This document shows, in pieces, positions 1 through 7,810 of a stretch of 64,000 nucleotides of DNA (position 1 is its first letter; each line of letters begins with the position of its first letter). The notes below the pieces were generated by a model, which ran no database searches, was not told where the DNA came from, and saw nothing but the letters and a program-made list of their open reading frames with translations. The position numbers and the translations under genes were made by a program. Source of the stretch: DASYLJ01 sp964404165. Lineage in GTDB: Bacteria > Desulfobacterota > Binatia > DP-6. The stretch lies in NCBI GenBank assembly GCA_964404165.1, contig CAYOIZ010000011.1:1-64000 (forward strand), in the 5' to 3' direction.

Positions 1-1022
1 CCCTGCCGCGTGCGCACGCGGGCGGCGATGGCGAGCTCGAAGTGATCGCGCACACCCTCGCCGGCGACCGCCGGTGTGCCGAAGAGGCGCGGGTCGGTGC
101 CGTCACCCGCACCGGGTGCGGAGCCGGCCCCGCCACCGGCCGTGTCGGCGCGAGCGCGCTGCGTGTCGTCGCCGGTGGGTTCATCGGTCGGATCGCCCGA
201 CGGAGCGTCGACGGCGAGGTCGGGCCCGTCGTCGGACGCGGACGGCGTCTTCGTCCCGGGCTGCCCCGCGGTATGATCACCACCGGCGACGGAATCGCCG
301 CCGGTCTCCCACGCCTGCTCGCCCGCGATCGCGCGTTGCAGCCAGCCCTGCAGTGCCCCCGGCGCGTCGGTGCCGTCGCCGCCGGCGACCGTTGCGCCGT
401 CGGGCGGTGCGTGTCCGGTGCCCGGTGCCACCAACAGGTCGGCGGTGGTGTCGGCCACCGTGTCGCCGGTGGCGATCCAGTCCATCGCGCGGTCGCTCAC
501 GAGGAGACGCCGGGTCGCGGGGCGCAGTCGCGGCGCGATCGCCCCCACCATCGCCAGGATCGTCAGGGCGACGGCGGCGCCGGCGAGGGTGCGCCACGGC
601 ACCCGCCGCGGGACGACCCGCTCGGGCTCCCACGTGGGGAGCCCGTCGAGCGTCTGACGCTCGAGCACGGCGACGAAGTCCGCGTCGTCGCGGACGCCGA
701 CCTGCGTCAGCGTCAGCAGACGGCCGTCGAGCCCCGTCGTGCGATCGACCCATGCGGCGGCGTGCGCCCGTCGCAGCCAGCGGCGTGACGTCGTGCGGGC
801 GAGGGCGATCGCCCACACGACCCATCCGCCCAGGACGAGCGCCGCCCCCGCGCCGAAGACGGCCGGCGTCGCGCGCAGTGCGAGGAGCAGGACGACGATC
901 GCACCGCACGCCGTGGCGGCCACGAGCCCGTAGACCAGCCGTTGCACCGCGAGCGCGTTGTGACGCCGGCGCACGCGCCCGAGCTGGCGCAGGACGACGG
1001 CCGTGGCGCCGGTGCCTGGCAC
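1..1022 (-). CDS. Hypothetical membrane protein, C-terminus cut by window edge
   Basis: An uninterrupted minus-strand frame runs off the left edge (about 340 codons visible, no stop). I place the start at the GTG at 1022 because CCGGAGAC sits just upstream; the protein then begins MPGTGATAVVLRQLG. Three hydrophobic segments lie at about residues 28-48, 53-74 and 143-163. Between the second and third is an Arg-rich stretch with AAWVDRTTGLDGRLLTL, a layout reminiscent of DUF4175-like proteins (weak inference). The tail beyond residue 180 is a long Gly/Asp/Thr/Pro-rich low-complexity region, probably extracytoplasmic. Other open frames over this stretch translate to Arg/Gly/His-rich strings and are shadows. 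Function unknown. Confidence 0.6.
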   Translation of the reverse strand, partial: MPGTGATAVVLRQLGRVRRRHNALAVQRLVYGLVAATACGAIVVLLLALRATPAVFGAGAALVLGGWVVWAIALARTTSRRWLRRAHAAAWVDRTTGLDGRLLTLTQVGVRDDADFVAVLERQTLDGLPTWEPERVVPRRVPWRTLAGAAVALTILAMVGAIAPRLRPATRRLLVSDRAMDWIATGDTVADTTADLLVAPGTGHAPPDGATVAGGDGTDAPGALQGWLQRAIAGEQAWETGGDSVAGGDHTAGQPGTKTPSASDDGPDLAVDAPSGDPTDEPTGDDTQRARADTAGGGAGSAPGAGDGTDPRLFGTPAVAGEGVRDHFELAIAARVRTRQ

Positions 1023-1115
1023 GTCTCCGGTTGACCACGACCGCACCGGCTGCGTCAACGTGAGATCGTGTCGTCGGTTGACCAGGGCGTCGGGCGCTTG
1101 GTAACGCCGACGACC

Positions 1116-2330
1116 ATGCACAGCACTGCAGCACAGAAGGGCGCGCTCGCCGGCGTCCGCGTCATCGACATGAGTCACCAGGCGGCCGGCCCGTGGTGCA
1201 CCTCGCTCCTCGGCGACATGGGCGCCGACGTCATCAAGGTGGAGAAGCCGGGTCGCGGCGATTCGATCCGCTATGCCGACCGCTCGGGGCGCCTGCCGCC
1301 CGAGGTCGGCGGGCTCAACTTCCAGGGGCTCAACCGCAACAAGCGCGGTCTCACCATCGACATCGGTCAGGAGGAGGGCGCGGCGCTCGTGCGCCGGCTG
1401 GTGAAGGACGCCGACGTGATCGTCGAGAACTTCCGTCCGGGCGTGATGGATCGGCACGGGCTCGGGTGGGAGGCGCTGCACGCGATCAATCCGCGGCTCG
1501 TGTACTGCTCGATCACTGCGTTCGGTCCGCGTGGACCGCTGGCGCAGAAGCCGGGCATGGACCTCATCCTGCAGGCCACGGGTGCGCTCATGGGGCACAC
1601 GGGCGAGGAGGGCGGGCCGCCCATCAAGTCGGCGCCGCCCGTGGCGGACATCAACACCGGTGTCTACGCGGCGTACGGCATCGCGGCGGCCCTGATGGCG
1701 CGCGAGCGTACCGGGGAGGGGCAGCACGTCGAGGTGGCGATGCTCGACGCCGTGCTGTCGCTCTACGCCGACAACGCCGCCAACGTCCTCACCGAGGGCA
1801 CGCATTTCCCGAAGTTCGGCAGCGGCCACCCCGACCTCGTGCCGTACCAGGCGTTCCCGGCGAAGGACGGCTGGTTCATCGTCGCGTGCCTGACCAACGC
1901 CTTCTACAAGCGGCTGGCCGCGGCGCTCGGGCGCGACGATCTGCTCACCGATCCGCGCTTCGCCACCAACCCGTCGCGCGTGCAGCATCGCGAGCACGTC
2001 GTCGGCGTGCTGAGCGAGATCTTCCGGACGGGCACCGTCGAGCACTGGATCGAGCTGCTCGAGCGGCACGACATCCCCACCTGCCGCGTGAACCGGCTCG
2101 AGGACATCCTGGCGCATCCGCAGATCGAGGCGAACGGGCTGATCGTCGAGCGCGAGGACGAGAAGCACGGCCGCATCCGCGTGCTGGGTCCGCCGGTGAA
2201 GCTGTCGGGCACGCCGACGACGTTCGATCGCTTGGCGCCGATGATCGGCGAGCACACCGACGAGGTGCTGGCGGAGTTCGGGCTGTCGGCCGACGAGATC
2301 GCGTCGCTGCGCGCGTCGCGCGTCGTCTAG
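1116..2330 (+). CDS. CaiB/BaiF family CoA-transferase
   Basis: A 404-aa type III CoA-transferase that moves CoA between carboxylic acids, probably in acid or lipid catabolism; the substrate cannot be told from sequence. The N-terminus LAGVRVIDMSHQAAGPW with GADVIKVEKPGRGD is the family's Rossmann-like start. Asp178 in VADINTG matches the catalytic Asp169 of formyl-CoA transferase, which forms the acyl/CoA intermediate. RTGEGQHVEVAMLDAVLSL is also characteristic. I prefer the ATG at 1116 because the family motif begins about ten residues later; an in-frame GTG at 1068 would add 16 unconserved residues. No strong ribosome-binding site is visible. The gene converges on the next gene across a perfect hairpin. 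Confidence 0.93.
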   Translation: MHSTAAQKGALAGVRVIDMSHQAAGPWCTSLLGDMGADVIKVEKPGRGDSIRYADRSGRLPPEVGGLNFQGLNRNKRGLTIDIGQEEGAALVRRLVKDADVIVENFRPGVMDRHGLGWEALHAINPRLVYCSITAFGPRGPLAQKPGMDLILQATGALMGHTGEEGGPPIKSAPPVADINTGVYAAYGIAAALMARERTGEGQHVEVAMLDAVLSLYADNAANVLTEGTHFPKFGSGHPDLVPYQAFPAKDGWFIVACLTNAFYKRLAAALGRDDLLTDPRFATNPSRVQHREHVVGVLSEIFRTGTVEHWIELLERHDIPTCRVNRLEDILAHPQIEANGLIVEREDEKHGRIRVLGPPVKLSGTPTTFDRLAPMIGEHTDEVLAEFGLSADEIASLRASRVV

Positions 2331-2340
2331 CAGATGCAGC

Positions 2341-2370
2341 GGCCGGGACGCGGTGCTCCGCGTCCCGGCC
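2341..2370. terminator. Bidirectional hairpin terminator
   Basis: A perfect 13-bp stem (GGCCGGGACGCGG) with a TGCT loop lies 10 bp after the CoA-transferase stop and 26 bp before the stop of the convergent gene. No long T-run follows, so the call rests on the perfect stem and its position between convergent stops. Confidence 0.7.
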
Positions 2371-2396
2371 GTGTGATGCGAACGGACGAGTGGGGT

Positions 2397-3893
2397 CTAG
2401 AGCGACTTACACTTGAGCTTCGTGCCGCCGCCGAGCACCTTGCAGTCGAGGACCGCGGTGGCACAGGCCTGTCCGATGCGCAGCGTCTGGCGGAGCTGGA
2501 CCGATCCGTCGACGACGATCGGCAGACCCAGGTTCGCGCCCTTCAGCTTCGCGCGGATGCGGTTGATCTTCTCCTTGACCTTGAGCTTGTAGGTCTCCGT
2601 GCCCGGCGTCGCGGCCATCCGCTGCGAGGCCGGCGGGAAGAGCACGTCGGTCATGACGCTGGTGCCCTGGTTCAGCAGCAGGTGGGCGCCGTCGGCGGCG
2701 GGATCGACCTGCATGCCGGTGAACAGGTTGAACTCGGTGCGTCCCTTCCACTTGACGAACAGGGGCAGGCTGCCCTTGCGCGCGCGCTTGAAGGTGGAGG
2801 CCTTCACGAAGGCCGGCACCACGCTCGAGAGCGACAGGCCGTCGCAGCCGAGGATGGGCTGACCGTCGGGGTCGGTTTCGCAGGTGGCCGTGCAGGGGCT
2901 GCCGGGGAGCCCGTTCAGCGGTCCGAGGTCGCACTCCTCCGACGGGAGCTCGACGACGCCGTTGCCGCAGACGAAGCTGCCGCCGGGGCTGCCGCCACCA
3001 CCGCCACCGCCGCCCCCACCGCCGCCGCCGGTGTCGCAGGCGTCGCCGATGCCGTCGGCGTCGGTGTCGGCCTGGTCGGCATTCGGGGTCAGCGGGCAGT
3101 TGTCGACGTCGTCGTCGACGCCGTCGTCGTCGCTGTCGGTCTCGCAGGCGTCACCGATGCCGTCGGCGTCGCTGTCCTGCTGGCCGGCGTTCGCCACCGC
3201 GGGGCAGTTGTCGTCGTCGTCGGGAATGCCGTCGTCGTCGCCGTCGGGCGGCGGCGGACCGAGGAGTGCGTCGACGCTGATCTGGAGGCGCGCGACGATG
3301 ACGTCGCCGAGCGGGAAGCCCAGGAGGCTCAGGAGGCGGACGCGCAGCATGGTGCTGACCATCGTCGCCGTGGTGACGCCGTTGCCGCCGGTCACCTGCG
3401 AGTTGAGGGTGATCTCGGCGACGCCCGGCACCGTGATGACGGTGTTCGGGGCAGGCACGACGTCGCCGAGGTGGACGCCGTTGACGATGAGGTTCTGGAC
3501 GACCTGGCCCACGACGTCGGTGGTGGCGGCGCTGCCGTTGGCGTTGGCGTTGACGCTGCCGACGATGCGGTCGGCGCTGATCAGGCCGCCGAGGATGCTG
3601 ACGTTGGCGAGCTCGACGATGCCGCTCGCGGTCGCCGAGCTGCTGCCGGTGACGCCGTCGAGGGTGGTCGTGATGGCGCCGACCGTGAGCACGGCGGGGA
3701 TGACGAGGCCGGCGACCGTGTCGCTGACGGTGCCGCCCGTGGGTGGCAACGCCACGACGGGGGTTTCGTCCACCGTGATGAGCGGTGTCGCGACGTAGAT
3801 GCCGACCGCGACGCCGCTGACGTTCCCGGCGGCGGCGGGGAGCGCCGCGCCGAGCGTCAGCGTGAGCGCGGCGAGTAGAGCTACTGGCCTCAT
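2397..3893 (-). CDS. Secreted protein with thrombospondin type 3 repeats (choice-of-anchor P-like N-terminus)
   Basis: A 498-aa exported protein. The start at 3893 is set by a perfect AGGAGG seven bases upstream and by the signal peptide MRPVALLAALTLTLGAALPAAAG. An upstream in-frame start at 4082 gives a non-secretory extension and is rejected. Residues 25-280 are a low-complexity beta-type domain rich in V, T, G and N, resembling choice-of-anchor P proteins (inference). A run of Asp-rich thrombospondin type 3 repeats follows (DSDADGIGDACETDSDDDG and relatives, with NCP spacers), which in this family bind Ca2+. Next come 13 consecutive Gly, a Cys-containing segment (CGNGVVELPSEECD) and a Lys-rich C-terminal domain. 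It is probably surface-exposed or released. Ligand and role unknown. Confidence 0.85.
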   Translation of the reverse strand: MRPVALLAALTLTLGAALPAAAGNVSGVAVGIYVATPLITVDETPVVALPPTGGTVSDTVAGLVIPAVLTVGAITTTLDGVTGSSSATASGIVELANVSILGGLISADRIVGSVNANANGSAATTDVVGQVVQNLIVNGVHLGDVVPAPNTVITVPGVAEITLNSQVTGGNGVTTATMVSTMLRVRLLSLLGFPLGDVIVARLQISVDALLGPPPPDGDDDGIPDDDDNCPAVANAGQQDSDADGIGDACETDSDDDGVDDDVDNCPLTPNADQADTDADGIGDACDTGGGGGGGGGGGGGSPGGSFVCGNGVVELPSEECDLGPLNGLPGSPCTATCETDPDGQPILGCDGLSLSSVVPAFVKASTFKRARKGSLPLFVKWKGRTEFNLFTGMQVDPAADGAHLLLNQGTSVMTDVLFPPASQRMAATPGTETYKLKVKEKINRIRAKLKGANLGLPIVVDGSVQLRQTLRIGQACATAVLDCKVLGGGTKLKCKSL

Positions 3894-4237
3894 TCGATCC
3901 TCCTTCATGGATGGGAAACGAATCCGATGATGATTCCTATCGGCGATATTCGTGACTTCATGAGTGCCAACGCCCTGACCGTCCTGCGCCGACGTGGAGG
4001 GCGCCGCGTGGCGCCGTCGGGTCAGGGAGTTGACACCCTGGTCGGCACGCAGCGATTCGTGCGGCCGGCCTGTCGAATGCACGTTCAGATTCGCCGGCAG
4101 GACGCCGGATGAAAATGCGCCCTCGGGGGGATTCCATGGACGGCGACGCCTGAGCGCACCCGCCGTGCGTTCGGGCCGATCAGGGGCGCATGCGGTCGGC
4201 TGGCGCGGTCCGCACCGCCCCTGGTACGAGCGATGCC
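3894..4237. other. Divergent intergenic region, no gene seen
   Basis: 344 bp between the divergent secreted-repeat gene and the crotonase gene. It holds the AGGAGG for the minus-strand gene at its left end. I see no RNA gene, convincing ORF or clear palindrome; both promoters should lie here. Confidence 0.5.
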
Positions 4238-5008
4238 ATGCCCACCATCGATCTCGGTTCCACCGGACTCCGTGCCTCGCTCGAGGGCGGAGTGCTCCGC
4301 GTCGTCATCGACCGCCCGGAGCGTCGCAACTCCTGCACCATCGAGATGTACCACGGCCTCAAGAAGGCGGCCGTCGTCGCCGAGCGGGACCCCGCGATCG
4401 ACATGGTGGTGCTCACCGGTAGCGGTGAGTACTTCTGCGTCGGCGGCGAGATGGGCGGCAAGCACGAGGGCGGACAACCGCTCGACCGCGAGACCGACGG
4501 CCTCGACCTGACGCCGTTCGTCCAGCTCGAGCGCTGCCCCAAGCTCATCCTCGTCGCCATCAATGGCGTGTGCATGGGCGGCGGCCTGGTGATGACCCTG
4601 ATGAGCGATCTGTCGGTGGCGTCGAGCCGGGCTGTGTTCCGCGTTCCCGAGCTGCTGCGCGGCGTCGCCGATTGCTATCTTGGTGCGCGTCTCGCGAGCC
4701 GCGTCGGCATCGCGCGCGCGAAGTGGCTGCTCTTCACGGCGCAGACGATCAGTGCGGAGGAGGCGCTGGCGATGGGGCTCATCTCGCGGGTCGTGCCGCA
4801 TGAGCAGCTCGAGGCGGCCGTCGACGAGACGATCGGGTGGGTGCGACAGACGGCGCCGCGGGCGCGGACCATGCTCAAGCGCGACCTCAATCGGGCGCTG
4901 CCGCCGATCGACATGCCCATGTTCGCGGAGTCGCTGGCGGGAGAGGAAGTGCGCGAGGGCTTCACGGCGTTCGTGCAGAAGCGGCCGCCGAGCTGGGTGA
5001 AGGGGTAG
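4238..5008 (+). CDS. Enoyl-CoA hydratase/isomerase (crotonase) family protein lacking one catalytic Glu
   Basis: A 256-aa crotonase-fold protein, expected to act on an acyl-CoA in the cytoplasm. The oxyanion-hole segments CVGGEMGG (residues 67-74) and INGVCMGGGLVM (109-119) are present. Glu138 in RVPE matches Glu164 of rat crotonase. The position of Glu144 is Val118, so simple syn-hydration as in the classical enzyme is doubtful; an isomerase, hydrolase or other crotonase reaction is as likely. The start at 4238 (MPTIDLGSTGLRA) fits the family. The in-frame ATG at 4190 adds 16 unconserved residues. No strong Shine-Dalgarno sequence. Confidence 0.88.
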   Translation: MPTIDLGSTGLRASLEGGVLRVVIDRPERRNSCTIEMYHGLKKAAVVAERDPAIDMVVLTGSGEYFCVGGEMGGKHEGGQPLDRETDGLDLTPFVQLERCPKLILVAINGVCMGGGLVMTLMSDLSVASSRAVFRVPELLRGVADCYLGARLASRVGIARAKWLLFTAQTISAEEALAMGLISRVVPHEQLEAAVDETIGWVRQTAPRARTMLKRDLNRALPPIDMPMFAESLAGEEVREGFTAFVQKRPPSWVKG

Positions 5009-5118
5009 GGGTTAGCTGTTGCTGCACCAGGGCCATCGACCCGCTGTCGGTGAGCGCCAAATTCGAGGAATGCGGCGACTCGCCTCGGGCCCGAACACGC
5101 GCGACAGAGGTCGGACGT

Positions 5119-5871
5119 TCACGAAAGGACGAACCATCCGACCAGGATCGCCATCACTAGACATTCGACGACTAGCGCGAACGTCCATCCATCCACTGCA
5201 CTGGTGCGTCGAATCTCGGACACCATGAGGCGTCCGGACGCGTCCTGCTCAACGAGCAAGTCGATCTGACTTTCGCGCACATCGCGGCCGGTGGCCTCCA
5301 ACCGCACGGTGTACGAGTCGGATGGCGTAACGTTCGCTGCACCGGGCGGGAGTTCGTAGAACCAGACGAATTCATCTGTCCTCGCGCGCCTTATATCCTC
5401 GCCGACCAAATCGATGTACCGCGTCGGCCCACTCCCGCGCTCTACTGCGAATTGAAATGCGCGGGTGTCCTTCTCTCTGAACCGCCGACCCATGTCGGTG
5501 CCTTGCCCGGGCTCTCGCGAGACAAGGCGCACCTGCACATCATCCACGGTCCGTGTGTAGCGATTGACGAGACCGACACGGAACAACCTGTACGCGTCCG
5601 TCGTTTCCTCGACGAAAGTCCCGCTCTGGCCAGACACGAGACGAAGCGGCCGACGACGATCCAGTATGTCGGCGACACCCAAGCAGACGACGGCGACAGC
5701 TGCCGCTGTACAGCTGACCCTCAGAAAGTAGTCGGCCCACGAGATGGGCTGGTTCCAGGCGAGAAGGGCCTCCAGGCCTCCGCCACCAAGAGCGCCCGTT
5801 ATGACGATCTTCTCGACCAGCCATGAGGCGACGCTTTCGAAGACGGGGGCCAACCGACTGTCGCGCGGCAT
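5119..5871 (-). CDS. Hypothetical membrane protein
   Basis: A 250-aa protein I do not recognise. Hydrophobic segments at about residues 16-36, 48-70 and 231-250 suggest a membrane anchor. Between the second and third is a soluble, beta-rich domain of about 150 residues (RLFRVGLVNRYTRTVDDVQV, IDLVGEDIRRARTDEFVWFY) that reads like an immunoglobulin-like or DUF-type domain. Composition and absence of stops support a real gene over the shadows on the other strand. It lies alone between the plus-strand crotonase and the TetR unit, convergent with the former. Function unknown. Confidence 0.65.
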   Translation of the reverse strand: MPRDSRLAPVFESVASWLVEKIVITGALGGGGLEALLAWNQPISWADYFLRVSCTAAAVAVVCLGVADILDRRRPLRLVSGQSGTFVEETTDAYRLFRVGLVNRYTRTVDDVQVRLVSREPGQGTDMGRRFREKDTRAFQFAVERGSGPTRYIDLVGEDIRRARTDEFVWFYELPPGAANVTPSDSYTVRLEATGRDVRESQIDLLVEQDASGRLMVSEIRRTSAVDGWTFALVVECLVMAILVGWFVLS

Positions 5872-5930
5872 GACCGCCCGCTACCCCATTCCTGATAGCG
5901 GGGCCAAGTTCGGGCCAATCGCCAATAGCC

Positions 5931-5960
5931 TTGACGAACGAACGTTCATTTCGGTATCGC
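5931..5960 (+). promoter_or_regulatory. Promoter with overlapping TetR-type palindromic operator
   Basis: TTGACG (5931-5936) and TATCGC (5955-5960) are separated by 18 bp. The spacer holds ACGAACGTTCAT, a near-perfect palindrome centred on AACGTT, a pattern typical of TetR/AcrR operators. The predicted transcription start is near 5967, within a few bases of the GTG at 5970, so the transcript may be leaderless. Autoregulation by the following TetR gene is inference. Confidence 0.55.
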
Positions 5961-5969
5961 ATTCCCCTC

Positions 5970-6659
5970 GTGAGCGTGAAGGCGGCCAGGCCGCGGGTGG
6001 CCTCGTCGGCGTCGCCCGCTACTCCCACCCGGGAGGCCATTCTCGATGCCGCCGAGCGTCTGTTCTCGGCCCATGGCGTGGACGGGGTCGCGGTTCGCGA
6101 CCTCGCGCGTGAGCTCGGGCTCACTCCGTCGAGCCTCTACAACCACTTCCCGGGCAAGCAGGCGCTCTACGAGGCGGTCCTCGAGCGCGGGCTCAGGCCC
6201 ATCGTCGAGATGGTCGCGCGCGCCTGGACGGGCGAGCTGCGTCGCGACGACATCGCCGCCAACGTCGGCGACCTGATCACCCACCTCGGCAGCCACCCCC
6301 ACCTCGGACGCCTGATCCAGCGCGCGATGCTGGAGGAGACGGGGAGCGTGCAGGCACTGCTCGGGCGCTGGATGAGCCCGCTCTACAAAGAGGGCGTCGC
6401 CATCATCCGACAGGCGGCGACGTCGTCGGGGTGGGACGCCGAGGACGTGCCGCATCTGACGCTGGGCCTCTTCGGCCTGGTGTTCGCATACTTCGTGAAC
6501 GGCGAGGCGCTGCAGCGCTTCGGTACCTGGGGCGGCGATGCCTTCGCGCCGCCGGCGCTGGACGTCCAGCGTCGTTTTCTCGAGAAGGCCATCTTCCGCT
6601 TACTCGGGCCGCGTCCGCGCGTCACCGAGCCGAAAGGATCAAGGAGCTCTCATGGCTGA
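5970..6659 (+). CDS. TetR/AcrR family transcriptional regulator
   Basis: A 229-aa repressor-type regulator. The N-terminal TetR helix-turn-helix is clear: TREAILDAAERLFSAHGVDG, then VRDLARELGLTPSSLYNHFPGKQALYEAVL. The C-terminal ligand-binding half has LGLFGLVFAYFVNG and is variable, as usual in this family. I choose the GTG at 5970 because it sits directly after the predicted promoter; an in-frame TTG at 5931 would place the -35 box inside the gene. It overlaps the MaoC-like gene by 8 bp, so the two are co-transcribed and perhaps translationally coupled. The context suggests control of an acyl-CoA or lipid/steroid pathway. Ligand unknown. Confidence 0.88.
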   Translation: MSVKAARPRVASSASPATPTREAILDAAERLFSAHGVDGVAVRDLARELGLTPSSLYNHFPGKQALYEAVLERGLRPIVEMVARAWTGELRRDDIAANVGDLITHLGSHPHLGRLIQRAMLEETGSVQALLGRWMSPLYKEGVAIIRQAATSSGWDAEDVPHLTLGLFGLVFAYFVNGEALQRFGTWGGDAFAPPALDVQRRFLEKAIFRLLGPRPRVTEPKGSRSSHG

Positions 6660-7779
6660 CGTTGCAGGGCATGGCGCCCAGATTTCCGACGAGGCTATCG
6701 CCAAGCTGCGCGAGCGGATCGGCCAGGGCTTCAAGAACCGCCGCCCGTGGCGGACCGAAGTGACCGCGGACGCGAGCTACCACATGGCCCTCGGCATCGG
6801 TGACCTGAGTCCGCTCTACCACGACGAGGAGTACGCCAAGAAGACGCGCTGGAAGGGCCTGCTCGCGCCCTACATCATGATCCAGACGTTCGACACGCTG
6901 CGCTCCGTCGGCTCGAGCGGCCTCCCCGAGGGGCTGCCCGGCGTGCACTCGATCTGGACCGGCTCGCTGTTCGAGTGGAAGCGTCCGCTCAAGGTGGGCG
7001 ACCGCGTCACCGCCGACAGCTACCTCAAGTCGGTCGACGAGCGGCAGAGCAAGTTCGGCGGTGGCCGCTCGGTCTACCAGACCTACGAAGCGGTCTACAC
7101 CGACCAGACCGGCGACAAGATCGGGCTCCGCAACGACACCTGGATCCGCATCGAGCGTCACAAGACCGCCGAGACCAAGAAGTACGGCGAGATCGGCCTG
7201 GCCAAGTGGACGCCGGCCGACGTCGAGCGCTTCATGAAGGAGTACGGTGCCGAGACACGCGCCACCGAGCGCTTCTGGGACGACGTCAAGGTCGGCGACA
7301 AGCTGCCCCAGCGCATCAAGGGGCCGCTCACGCCCACCGCGGAGATCGCGTTCGAGTCGCAGCTCGGCATCTACCTCGTCGGCAACAAGGTCGCGGCCAA
7401 CCTCTACGCCAAGCACCCGAAGCTCTTCATCACGAACGAGCAGGGCGTGCCGGAGCCGCCGCAGCGCGTGCACTGGGACAACGAGTTCACGACGCGCCTG
7501 CTGGGCCTGCCCGGCGCCTACGACCTCGGTCCGGAGCGCTGCGCCTGGCTGATCCAGGTGTGCACCGACTGGATGGGCGACGCCGGCCACCTGGCGCGAC
7601 TCGAGTGCCGCTATTTGAAGTTCAACTACATCGGCGACGTGACCTGGATCCGTGGCACCGTCACCGAGAAGTTCGAGCGCGACGGGAATAGTTATGCCCG
7701 CTGCGCCGTCGAATGCGTCAATCATCGCGACGAGGTCACGGCCGCCGGAACGGCCGAGGTCGAGTTGCCCCGCCGCTGA
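6652..7779 (+). CDS. MaoC-like double hot-dog dehydratase/hydratase
   Basis: A 375-aa protein built from two hot-dog domains, as in MaoC-type enoyl-CoA hydratases with the FAS1-like N-terminal domain. The start at 6652 is supported by AAGGAG five bases upstream. ASYHMALGIGDLSPLYHDEEYA (residues about 42-63) followed by KTRWKGLLAPYIM resembles the family GD..P.H.D motif. A second, more divergent domain begins near FWDDVKVGDKLPQRIKGPLT. The likely reaction is reversible hydration of an enoyl-CoA, but the degenerate motif leaves this open. It sits between the TetR gene (8-bp overlap) and the DUF1329 gene (31 bp downstream), so it probably belongs to one operon. Confidence 0.82.
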   Translation: MADVAGHGAQISDEAIAKLRERIGQGFKNRRPWRTEVTADASYHMALGIGDLSPLYHDEEYAKKTRWKGLLAPYIMIQTFDTLRSVGSSGLPEGLPGVHSIWTGSLFEWKRPLKVGDRVTADSYLKSVDERQSKFGGGRSVYQTYEAVYTDQTGDKIGLRNDTWIRIERHKTAETKKYGEIGLAKWTPADVERFMKEYGAETRATERFWDDVKVGDKLPQRIKGPLTPTAEIAFESQLGIYLVGNKVAANLYAKHPKLFITNEQGVPEPPQRVHWDNEFTTRLLGLPGAYDLGPERCAWLIQVCTDWMGDAGHLARLECRYLKFNYIGDVTWIRGTVTEKFERDGNSYARCAVECVNHRDEVTAAGTAEVELPRR

Positions 7780-7810
7780 GCCCCGTTCGAACCCGCCCTC
7801 GAGGAACCGA

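Noticed and set aside
277..1134. Long minus-strand open frame rich in Arg, Gly and His
   Set aside because: Its composition is typical of an out-of-frame reading of GC-rich DNA. Another minus-strand frame from GTG 1022 has membrane helices and normal composition.
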